Assembly: GCA_903872345.1 (NCBI GenBank)
Contig: CAIQKM010000074.1
Coordinates: 54,592-118,591, forward strand
DNA from: an uncultured Verrucomicrobia subdivision 3 bacterium
GTDB taxonomy: Bacteria; Verrucomicrobiota; Verrucomicrobiia; Limisphaerales; UBA11358
Direction of reading: 5' to 3'
DNA length: 64,000 bases
Of this stretch, positions 53,001-60,511 are shown piece after piece. Both the position numbers and the translations under genes were made by a program. The notes under the pieces are model-generated. The model ran no database searches and had not been told where the DNA came from. It saw nothing but the letters and a program-made list of their open reading frames with translations. Numbering within the stretch: the stretch's first letter is position 1; each line of letters begins with the position of its first letter.

Positions 53001-53273
53001 ATCGAAGCCGGTCTCGGCGGCGCGCATGACCTGGAAGTCCGTTACAAATACAGCGGCACCGATCCGCTGCCCGTGGAGTTAAAAGTCATCGCGTCCGACG
53101 GTACTGTCGTGGACACCAAAAGCTGGAACCTCGCCCCGTTTAAGAAAGGCAAATGGAAATACTCCGGCCCCGAAGGCGGCCTAAGCTTCAACGCCGGCAA
53201 ATACACCGTTACCCTCACCTTGCAGGCACCTGGTGAGGTGCGCGTAGAATCATTGCACCTGCGGGCGCCGTAA
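50055..53273 (+). CDS. Secreted GH2 family glycoside hydrolase (beta-galactosidase-like) with malectin-like and C-terminal carbohydrate-binding modules
   Basis: VPHNWDDYGGVHRLLHGNYHGSAWYRHAF, GFNALRDAHQPHNLRYQEYWDHDGIL, SLILWGLQNESRLP; start set at 50055 because the longer ORF from 49878 crosses a dispersed repeat. Confidence 0.9.
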   Translation: MSDGSTELSHAQTQRSLPAQTSRCFWAIICALLFTTTLVHAATDPRHDTLLDDDWRTIAAETNADQYAGFAAPAFDDHAWQTVSVPHNWDDYGGVHRLLHGNYHGSAWYRHAFTVNDAERGRRVFLYFEGVGSYATVWVNGRSAGHHAGGRTTFTLDITDLVHIGTINVVAVRADEPADIRDLPWVCGADSTDPGFSEGSQPLGIFRPVHLVTTGPVRVEPFGIHVWNDATATATSAVVHVETELHNYDRAPRNLTVETTINNAQGKPVAKVSYSPSVLAGETLIWKQDSPELHNIRLWSPSTPNLYTAETTVLDGRQVLDHVTTPFGIRVLHWPAPDDTNGGPLLVNGQPVFINGTCEYEHVLGGSHAFGEEQIHARVHQLEAAGFNALRDAHQPHNLRYQEYWDHDGILWWPQFSAHVWNDTPEFRANFKSLLRDWIRERRNSPSLILWGLQNESRLPADFAAECTALIREMDPTASNQRPVTTCNGGRGVDWNVPQNWTGTYGGDPTKYADDLRRMHLVGEYGAWRSLGLHTEGGFVRSGTLSEDRFAGLMELKIRLAESVRDQVCGQFQWLLASHENPGRLIGKLQTQGGDGWGDLNGLGPVNNKGLLTLWGEPTDAYYLYRANYVSAAKDPMVFIVSHTWPDRWSGPGRKDGIVIYSNCEEVELFNDYQHESLGRHRNGGRGTHFQWDGADIRYNVLYAEGRVNGKVVATDIIALNNLPTAPHAAELRGPETEITAGMPGYNYLYRVHCGGTNYQDSLGQMWLGDQDFVTGENYGSLSWAGRYANVSPRFGSQRETSDLITGTRDPLLFQTFRYGREQLRYRFAVPPGEYRVELYFIEPWYGRGGGDCTGWRLFDVAVNGETKVHNLDLWAEGGYDHALKKTVTATARDGWLEISFPHVAAYEAVISAIAIATTDPLAKTPVPTYIAPPPTANTNTAMAIAAPADETYPATNATLAGGSLQSEYAVLTNAKEAITWTIEAGLGGAHDLEVRYKYSGTDPLPVELKVIASDGTVVDTKSWNLAPFKKGKWKYSGPEGGLSFNAGKYTVTLTLQAPGEVRVESLHLRAP

Positions 53274-53467
53274 TGCGTACCCGGCAAAGGCAGAGCGACA
53301 GCTCCGCTAAATCAACCCCGGCAGGGCGCATGCCCGCTCCGTGCGCGCCGTCATGGCGAACCAAAACGCCTCCGTTAGCAAGCATCACCCCCGTTAATCA
53401 GGGAGCTCTTGTTAGCCGGCGACGGCGGGCAGAGTACTGCCCGCCCTTCCTTGCCGTCCAAAGCCTC

Positions 53468-54820
53468 TTACTTCGCCGGTGCCAAATCCTGGCCAATGGC
53501 CCTTTCCAGCCGGGCGCGGGCGGCCACATAATCATGTTCCGCCTGGATTTGCGTGGTTCGGGACTGGGTTAGGGACGTTTCGGCGTCCAGCACATCTAGT
53601 TGTGTGCCAGTGCCGGCTTCGGCGCGGGCGCGGGCTTCGCGCAGGGCTTCGTCGGCCTGCTCCTGCACCTTGATTTGGGAATCAAGCGTTTCGCGGGCTT
53701 CGATGAAATCGGAATAAGCCGTGCGCACGGCCAGTTCTATCTGGCGGGACTGATCGAGCAGATCGGTTTTGGCATGTTCATATTGCGCGTTGGCCTGAAT
53801 TACTTTGCCGTGCGTCAGCGCACCGTCAAAAATGTTCCAGCTCAGTTGCGCGCCGGCATTCCAGCCGTCGAACTTGTCGCCCAAATCGGTGCTGAAGGAG
53901 GAATTCACCCAGTCATAACCGGCAAACACGGACACGGTGGGCTTGTAGCCGGACTTGGCGTTCACGATATTGAGGTCCGACAATTCCACCTGCTTGCGCA
54001 AGGCAAGCAGCTCCGTCCGGCTGCTCAGCGCCTGCTGGATGGCGTCCGGCAGCACCACGTTCCACGGGGCGGTGTTAAAAATATCGGTGAGGTTCAGCGG
54101 AATGTTTTCCCAGATGTCCCGCGGCAGGTTGTAGCCGAGCAGATTGGAGAGATTATTTTTGGCGATGCGATACTGGTTGCGCGCATGAATCAGATTCGGG
54201 CGTTCGTTGGCAACGGAAACCTCCGCGCGCAGCACGTTGAAATGCGGCACGGTGCCGGCATCGAAACGGCGTTGTTGATCTTCCAACTCCTTTTGCAGCA
54301 GATTCACGGAGGCTTCGTGCACGGTGATCTGTTGCGCGGCCAGCAGCACATCGTAGTAAGCCAGACGCACGTTCAGCAGCGTGTCGGCCACGGTGCTGTT
54401 GTATTGGGCGATCGCCTGCTCCTTGGTGGCCGTGGCGGCGCGGAAGGCGGCCTTGAGCCTGCCACCTTCATAAATGGCCTGGACGATTTGAATCCCGCCG
54501 TTCCAGCTCTGGTGCGGCGCCTGCGTGCCGGGATAATTCTGGACGAACGTGATTTCGTTGTCCTGATACTTGGCGCTGGCCTGCACCTGGGGCAACGCCA
54601 CGGCGCGCGTTTGCACCACCACACCGTGCGAGGCTTCGAGATCGTTCTTCGCCTTGAGAATGGTGGCGTTTTGCGCGAGGGCAATGTTCAGCGCATCGGC
54701 CACCGACAGCGGACGCGACAGCCAGGCGGCGGTATTGGTATCCATGCCCTCGGCCCGGACGGTTCCGGACGCAGCCAAACCGGCCAGCGCCAGGATCAAA
54801 ATGAGATTCAATGTTTTCAT
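53468..54820 (-). CDS. TolC family outer membrane efflux protein
   Basis: LSVADALNIALAQNATILKAKNDLEASHGVVVQTRA ... ARARAEAGTGTQLDVLDAETSLTQSRTTQIQAEHDYVAARARLERAIG. Confidence 0.93.
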   Translation of the reverse strand: MKTLNLILILALAGLAASGTVRAEGMDTNTAAWLSRPLSVADALNIALAQNATILKAKNDLEASHGVVVQTRAVALPQVQASAKYQDNEITFVQNYPGTQAPHQSWNGGIQIVQAIYEGGRLKAAFRAATATKEQAIAQYNSTVADTLLNVRLAYYDVLLAAQQITVHEASVNLLQKELEDQQRRFDAGTVPHFNVLRAEVSVANERPNLIHARNQYRIAKNNLSNLLGYNLPRDIWENIPLNLTDIFNTAPWNVVLPDAIQQALSSRTELLALRKQVELSDLNIVNAKSGYKPTVSVFAGYDWVNSSFSTDLGDKFDGWNAGAQLSWNIFDGALTHGKVIQANAQYEHAKTDLLDQSRQIELAVRTAYSDFIEARETLDSQIKVQEQADEALREARARAEAGTGTQLDVLDAETSLTQSRTTQIQAEHDYVAARARLERAIGQDLAPAK

Positions 54821-54831
54821 GCTATTTTAAA

Positions 54832-55497
54832 TCAACCTTTCACGGCCGGCAGATGTTTCATGGCTGCCAGCGAAAAATTTGTTATATGTTCGGCGAGCCT
54901 TTCAATGCCCGCCGCGTCCAGCGGCAAGTGCTTCGGATTCAACCGCGTGACCACCGGACGGCAATGATGGTAAAACACGCACTGGCTCACAACGCTGAAA
55001 GCACACTGCCGCACCTGCTCATCGCCCACCGGCCGGTCCAGAATCTCCGCCACAATCTGCCAGAGCACCGTCGCCATTGGCCGGATCCGCTCCTCCACCA
55101 GCGCATCCATCGCCACCGTCGGCTCGATCATTTCGCGCGACATCAGCTTGCCATGCCACGAGGACGACCCTTTGTCAAAAACGCGCCGCAAAAAAGAATG
55201 CACAAAGGCCCGGAGTTTTTTCTCCGGCGGCGTGCCGGGTTCCACCCCGGGCAGCAACGGATGCGCCTCAAACGCCTTGACATGCGCGTAACGCAGCACC
55301 TCGGTGTACAACCCCTCCTTGTCGCCAAAATGATAATTCACCGCCGCCACATTCGCCTGGGCGCGCCGGCAGATTTCCCGCACCGTGGCATCGCGGAACC
55401 CCGCTTCCGCAAACACCTCGCCGCCCGCCTCCAATAACTGGGTGCGCGTCGCCGCGTGCTGCCCCGCGGCGGGTTCGGCCGCCAACTTGATTCTCAT
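54832..55497 (-). CDS. TetR/AcrR transcriptional regulator, CecR/DUF1956-like
   Basis: TRTQLLEAGGEVFAEAGFRDATVREICRRAQANVAAVNYHFGDKEGLYTEVLRYAH. Confidence 0.93.
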   Translation of the reverse strand: MRIKLAAEPAAGQHAATRTQLLEAGGEVFAEAGFRDATVREICRRAQANVAAVNYHFGDKEGLYTEVLRYAHVKAFEAHPLLPGVEPGTPPEKKLRAFVHSFLRRVFDKGSSSWHGKLMSREMIEPTVAMDALVEERIRPMATVLWQIVAEILDRPVGDEQVRQCAFSVVSQCVFYHHCRPVVTRLNPKHLPLDAAGIERLAEHITNFSLAAMKHLPAVKG

Positions 55498-55539
55498 GTT
55501 TGAAACAAATGATTCAAACAAACGTTTGACATGTCAAAC
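55498..55539. promoter_or_regulatory. Probable TetR operator(s) in the divergent intergenic region
   Basis: Perfect 16-bp palindrome gtttgacatgtcaaac (55524-55539) next to inverted repeat gtttgaa-N8-ttcaaac (55498-55519). Confidence 0.75.
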
Positions 55540-55584
55540 TTTTTTTGTTTTGGTAGTGGCAAGTTCGCCGTCAGAAAGTCATCC

Positions 55585-56547
55585 ATGAAAACACGCCACC
55601 TCTTTGCCCTCGGAGCCCTGCTCGCCATTGTTGCCGCGTTGACGGGCTGCTCGCCGTCGCCCGCCGGCACCTGGCAGGGCTACATCGAAGGCGAGTATGT
55701 CTATGTGGCCCCGCCGCTCGGCGGCGCCCTCACCCATCTGACCGTGGCCCGCGGTGACACCGTGAAAGCCGGCCAACCCTTGTTCGACCTGGAGCGCCAG
55801 TCCGAAGCCGCCGTCGTCGCCCAGGCGGAAAAAGATCTCACGCAAGCCGAAGCGCAACTCGCCGATCTCCAGAAAGGCAAACGTCCCACCGAACTTGCCT
55901 CCCTGAGCGCGCAATTGGATCGCGCCCGCGCCAGCCTGAAACTCTCAACCGCCGAACTGGAACGCCGCGAACAACTGGTCAGCACCCACGTGATTTCCAA
56001 GGAGGAACTGGATCAGGCCCGTGCCCTGCAAAACGCCGACCAGGCCCAGGTGGACCAACTCACCGCCGATCTGGCCACCGGCAACCTCGGCGGCCGCGAC
56101 GACGCCATTACCGCCGCGCAAGCCGCCATGGAAGCCAAACGCGCCGCGCTAACCAAAGCCCGCTGGTCGTTCGATCAGAAACAACAGTTTGCCCCCGCCG
56201 ATGCAACCGTTCACGACACCCTGTACCGCGCCGGCGAATACGTGGCCGCCGGCAATCCGGTGGTGGTGCTGCTGCCGCCCACGAACATCAAAGCCCGCTT
56301 TTTTGTGCCCGAGGATAAACTTGCGCAGATCAAAACCGGTGCCGCCGTGACCGTGCAGGTGGACGGCGTGGCCCATCCCTTCACCGCCACCGTTAATTAT
56401 CTTTCAACCCAGCCGGAATACACGCCGCCCGTGATTTACAGCCGCGATAACCGCGCCACCCTGGTGTACATGATCGAAGCCACCTTCGCCCCCGCCGACG
56501 CTGCCAACCTCCGCCCCGGCCAGCCCGTGGATGTGTCGCTCAAATAA
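55585..56547 (+). CDS. HlyD family membrane fusion protein (lipoprotein)
   Basis: Lipobox ALTGC; GGALTHLTVARGDTVKAGQPLFDLERQSEAAVVAQAEKDLTQAEAQL; long coiled coil; AGEYVAAGNPVVVLLPPTNIKARFFVPE. Confidence 0.93.
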   Translation: MKTRHLFALGALLAIVAALTGCSPSPAGTWQGYIEGEYVYVAPPLGGALTHLTVARGDTVKAGQPLFDLERQSEAAVVAQAEKDLTQAEAQLADLQKGKRPTELASLSAQLDRARASLKLSTAELERREQLVSTHVISKEELDQARALQNADQAQVDQLTADLATGNLGGRDDAITAAQAAMEAKRAALTKARWSFDQKQQFAPADATVHDTLYRAGEYVAAGNPVVVLLPPTNIKARFFVPEDKLAQIKTGAAVTVQVDGVAHPFTATVNYLSTQPEYTPPVIYSRDNRATLVYMIEATFAPADAANLRPGQPVDVSLK

Positions 56548-56651
56548 CGAAACCCGGCGAAAACCCAGTATGTACCAACCCTCGCCCTCCCAATGAACCT
56601 CAATTTATGGTTTGGCAACATTGAGAAAGCGGCCGCAAAAGTTTGTTTTGT

Positions 56652-56818
56652 CGCTCGCCCTCACCTGTGTCCTCTCCCCCGGGGAGAGGAGTTTCCCCGG
56701 ACACATTTTCTAAAAGTTCGTCCACCAGTCCGACCAATCCAGCGGCTTGATTTTTCTCCAGACGCGGCAACCGTTTCCCCCTCTCCTGGGGGAGAGGGCC
56801 GGGGTGAGGGCGAGCGTT
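56652..56818. repeat. Inverted pair of the dispersed palindromic repeat
   Basis: tcgctcgccctcacctgtgtcctctcccccggggagagg (56651-56689) and the opposite-orientation copy ccctctcctgggggagagggccggggtgagggcgagcgt (56780-56818). Confidence 0.8.
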
Positions 56819-56873
56819 TAAACCAATTTAATCCGCCCGTCTGTTCCTCGAACATCCGCCCGCCCACCCCCGC

Positions 56874-57797
56874 ATGAACTCCGCCTTCGCCATTGACGTG
56901 CAGGGGGTCACGAAGAAATTCGGGACCCGCACCGTCGTCAATGCCATCGCCATGCAGGTGAAGTACGGCGAGATCTACGGCTTCCTCGGCCCCAACGGCA
57001 GCGGCAAGACCACCTTCCTCCGCATGCTCTGCGGCCTGCTTACGCCCGATGGCGGCAGCGGCCAGTGCCTGGGCCTCGACTTCCGCCGTGACTCCGCGCT
57101 GATCAAAGAACGCGTCGGCTACATGACGCAGAAATTCAGTTTCTACGAGGACCTCACCATCGAGGAAAACCTCGACTTCATCGCCCGCCTCTACGGCATG
57201 CCGCAGCGCAAGGCCGCCGTGGAAAAAAGTCTCGCCCGGCTCGGCATGATCGAACGCCGTCGGCAGCTCGCCGGCACCCTTTCCGGCGGCTGGAAGCAGC
57301 GCCTCGCCCTCGCCGCCTGCCTGATTCACGAACCCAAACTGCTCCTGCTCGATGAACCCACCGCCGGCGTGGACCCCAAGGCCCGGCGCGATTTCTGGGA
57401 GGAAATCCACCGCCTCGCCGCCGAGGGTCTCACCTTCCTCATCACCACGCATTACATGGACGAGGCCTCCCGCTGCCACCGGCTGGGCTACATCGCCTAT
57501 GGCAACCTCCTCGCCCACGGCACGGTGGACGACGTCGTAAACGCCGGCGGCCTCACCACCTGGGAAGTGACCGGCCCGAACCTGTCCGCCCTCGCCGATA
57601 AACTGCGCGGCCTGCCCGGCGTGGAACAGGTGGTCGTGTTCGGTCTCGACCTGCACGTCAGCGGCCGCGATGCGGAAAAACTGCACGCCAGCGTCACGCC
57701 GTTCATGACCGCACCATGGCGCTGGGCGCGAATCGATTCCGGCCTCGAAGACGTTTTTATCAGCCTCATGGAAACCTCCAAGGACAATTTCGCATGA
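56874..57797 (+). CDS. ABC transporter ATP-binding protein (YbhF-like half)
   Basis: GFLGPNGSGKTTFLRMLCGLLTPDGG, LSGGWKQRLALAACLIHEPKLLLLDEPTAGVDPKARRDFWEEI. Confidence 0.95.
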   Translation: MNSAFAIDVQGVTKKFGTRTVVNAIAMQVKYGEIYGFLGPNGSGKTTFLRMLCGLLTPDGGSGQCLGLDFRRDSALIKERVGYMTQKFSFYEDLTIEENLDFIARLYGMPQRKAAVEKSLARLGMIERRRQLAGTLSGGWKQRLALAACLIHEPKLLLLDEPTAGVDPKARRDFWEEIHRLAAEGLTFLITTHYMDEASRCHRLGYIAYGNLLAHGTVDDVVNAGGLTTWEVTGPNLSALADKLRGLPGVEQVVVFGLDLHVSGRDAEKLHASVTPFMTAPWRWARIDSGLEDVFISLMETSKDNFA

Positions 57798-58933
57798 GCC
57801 GCCGCGCCTTCAGCTTTCACCGTTTCCTGGCCGTCACGCTCAAGGAGTTCATCCAGATGCGGCGCGACCGCGTGACCTTCGGCATGATGGTCGGCATCCC
57901 GATGATCCAGCTCATCCTCTTCGGGTACGCCATCAACACCAACCCCAAGCATCTGCCCACCGCCGTGTATGCGTCCGATAACAGCTCCTTTTCCCGCACC
58001 ATCGTCTGGGGCCTGCGCAACAGCAGCTATTTCGATGTCTGCCGCGAAGCGCACGGCCCGGCGGAAATCCAGAACTGGCTCGCGGAAGGCATAGTCCAGT
58101 TTGCCATCACCGTGCCCGTGGATTTTTCCCGCAAACTGCTGCGCGGGGAAAAACCGGACCTCCTGCTCGAGGCCGATGCCACCGATCCCACGGCCGTCGG
58201 TTTTGCCGTGGGAGCCGTCAACCAGCTCGTCAACACCGTGGTGAACCGCGACCTCAAAGGCCCGCTCGCCAGGCTCCAGGCCACCACGCCGCCGTTCAAC
58301 CTCGTCATCCACCAGCAATACAACCCGGAAAACATCAGCCAGTATAACATCGTGCCCGGCCTCATCGGCGTCATGCTCACCATGACCATGATTATCATCA
58401 CCGGTCTGGCCATCACCCGCGAACGCGAACGCGGCACCATGGAAAACCTGCTCTCCACCCCCGTCCACCCCGGCGAAGTCATCATCGGCAAAATCGTGCC
58501 CTACATCATGGTCGGCTATGTGCAGGTGGCGCTGGTACTGCTCGCGGCCAAATTCCTCTTCGCTGTCCCCATGCTCGGCAGCGTGCCGCTGCTGGTGGTG
58601 CTGACCTTCCTCTTCATTGTGGCCAACCTCGCCGTCGGCATCACCTTTTCCACCATTGCGAAGAACCAGTTGCAGGCCGTGCAAATGGCCTTCTTTTTCT
58701 TCCTCCCTTCGCTGCTGCTCTCCGGCTACATGTTCCCCTTTCGCGGCATGCCCGGCTGGGCACAGGACATCGGCGAATGCCTGCCGCTGACCCATTTCCT
58801 CCGCATCGTCCGCGGCATTCTGCTCAAAGGCAACGGCCTCGCCGAAACCGCCCCCGACCTCTGGCCCATCGCCCTCTTTGTGCTGGTAATGCTCACCATC
58901 GGCATCAAACGCTACCGCCAGACACTGGATTAA
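57794..58933 (+). CDS. ABC-2 type transporter permease (YbhS/YbhR-like)
   Basis: VTLKEFIQMRRDRVTFGMMVGIPMIQLILFGYAINTNPKHLPTAVY ... RERERGTMENLLSTPVHPGEVIIGKIVPYIMVGYVQV. Confidence 0.94.
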   Translation: MSRRAFSFHRFLAVTLKEFIQMRRDRVTFGMMVGIPMIQLILFGYAINTNPKHLPTAVYASDNSSFSRTIVWGLRNSSYFDVCREAHGPAEIQNWLAEGIVQFAITVPVDFSRKLLRGEKPDLLLEADATDPTAVGFAVGAVNQLVNTVVNRDLKGPLARLQATTPPFNLVIHQQYNPENISQYNIVPGLIGVMLTMTMIIITGLAITRERERGTMENLLSTPVHPGEVIIGKIVPYIMVGYVQVALVLLAAKFLFAVPMLGSVPLLVVLTFLFIVANLAVGITFSTIAKNQLQAVQMAFFFFLPSLLLSGYMFPFRGMPGWAQDIGECLPLTHFLRIVRGILLKGNGLAETAPDLWPIALFVLVMLTIGIKRYRQTLD

Positions 58934-58962
58934 GGCGCAGCCCCCGTTCGGAGTCCCGCCTT

Positions 58963-59045
58963 CAGGCGCTCCCTTTCCCGGGGCGGGGATGGCTCGTCCC
59001 CGGGTCACTGGATGTTGGGCGTTCGATTTTGGTTGTTGGATGTTT
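58963..59045. repeat. Direct repeat, left copy flanking the RhuM gene
   Basis: caggcgctccctttcccggggcggggatggctcgtccccgggtcactggatgttgggcgttcgat...gttggatgttt. Confidence 0.8.
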
Positions 59046-59209
59046 CGGCAAACGGCCCTCGCCCCTTCGCCATCCTCGCCCCTTCGCCCCGGTCGCCTCA
59101 CACCAAAAAAACAAAAACTCGTTCCGTCCTTCCGTTATATGCTTTACCTTGATTCCAAAGCTGCGGTTGGCAAAATATCATCCGCCCGCAGCCCAAAAAG
59201 TTTCACCGC

Positions 59210-60205
59210 ATGAGCGATCTGATTCTCTACATCACCGAAGATGGCAAAACCCGTCTGGATCTCCGGATTGATGGCGGAGCGGTCTGGCTGACCCAGCTAG
59301 AGATCGCCGAGCTGTTTGCCACCAGCAAACAGAACGTCAGCCTGCACATTCGCAACATTCTAACCGATAAAGAGTTGTCAGAGGATTCAGTTGTCAAGGA
59401 TTCCTTGACAACTGCCGCCGACGGCAAGAGTTACCGCACCAAACTCTATCGTTTGGAGATGATACTGGCGGTGGGCTACCGGGTGAAAAGCGCCCGTGGC
59501 ACTCAATTCCGCCAGTGGGCGACGGTCAACTTGAGCGAATACCTGGCGAAAGGCTTCGTCATGAACGACGAGCGTTTGAAGAATCCCGGCGGCTGGGATT
59601 ACTTCGACGAGCTGCTGGCCCGCATCCGCGAAATCCGGGCCTCGGAAAAACGGTTTTACCAAAAGGTGCGCGACCTGTTTGCCCTGAGTTCGGATTACCA
59701 TGTGCGGGAACAGGAGACGAACCTGTTCTTCGCCGAGGTGCAAAACAAGTTGCTCTTCGCCGCCACCCGTCACACGGCGGCGGAACTGGTGGTCAAACGC
59801 GCCGACCCCGCCAGTCCCAACATGTCGTTGACGGCCTGGAGCGGTTCCCGCGTGCGCAAGCAGGACGTGATCATCGCGAAGAACTACCTCACTGCGGATG
59901 AAATTGACACGCTTAACCGGCTGGTGATGATCTTCCTGGAACAAGCCGATCTGCGGGTGAAGCAGCGGAAGGATCTCACGCTGGATTTCTGGCGCACAAA
60001 CGTAAACCGGATGCTGGAGTTCAACGATCAGCCCGTCTTGCAAGGCGCCGGATCGGTCAGCCACGAAGACATGAAGCGCATCGCCAACACGCGTTACGAT
60101 GCTTTCGACCAAAACCGCCGCCGCGCGGAAGCGCTCGCCGCCGACGCCGCCGACCTCCGGGAAATCGAACAACTGGAAGACCAACTGAAAAAGCAGAAGC
60201 CCTGA
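59210..60205 (+). CDS. RhuM-family (virulence RhuM-like) DNA-binding protein
   Basis: RIDGGAVWLTQLEIAELFATSKQNVSLHIRNILTDKELSEDSVVKDSLTTAADGKSYRTKLYRLEMILAVGYRVKSARGTQFRQWA. Confidence 0.92.
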   Translation: MSDLILYITEDGKTRLDLRIDGGAVWLTQLEIAELFATSKQNVSLHIRNILTDKELSEDSVVKDSLTTAADGKSYRTKLYRLEMILAVGYRVKSARGTQFRQWATVNLSEYLAKGFVMNDERLKNPGGWDYFDELLARIREIRASEKRFYQKVRDLFALSSDYHVREQETNLFFAEVQNKLLFAATRHTAAELVVKRADPASPNMSLTAWSGSRVRKQDVIIAKNYLTADEIDTLNRLVMIFLEQADLRVKQRKDLTLDFWRTNVNRMLEFNDQPVLQGAGSVSHEDMKRIANTRYDAFDQNRRRAEALAADAADLREIEQLEDQLKKQKP

Positions 60206-60278
60206 CCCGGCCCAAATCCTCCATACTCCATCCGCGCCCCGCGTCCCCATTCGCGGCCCAACTGCATCGTCAAGGCTA

Positions 60279-60354
60279 CAGGCGCTCCCTTTCCCGGGGC
60301 GGGCACGGCTCGTCCCCGGGTCATTGGATGTTGGGCGTTCGATGTTGGATGTTT
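60279..60354. repeat. Direct repeat, right copy flanking the RhuM gene
   Basis: caggcgctccctttcccggggcgggcacggctcgtccccgggtcattggatgttgggcgttcgatgttggatgttt. Confidence 0.8.
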
Positions 60355-60511
60355 GGGTGCGGGGTGAGGTGGTGCTCGAAAAACATCCAACACTGCTTAT
60401 CCGGTGAATTCCCCTTTTTCGCGTCGTTCGCGTCGTTCGCGGTGAACCTCCCCGGCCTGCCCGAAAAAGATTGCTTTGAACGCCTCCCGCTTTCCACAAT
60501 CAAAGGCTACC

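Noticed and set aside
50148-53027. 959-aa minus-strand ORF opposite the GH2 gene
   Set aside because: Antisense to a clear glycoside hydrolase; low-complexity Gly/Ala/Val composition.
57497-59101. 534-aa minus-strand ORF opposite the ABC transporter genes
   Set aside because: Overlaps two convincing plus-strand ABC genes; translated repeat sequence at its N-terminus (SNAQHPVTRGRAIPAPGKGAP).
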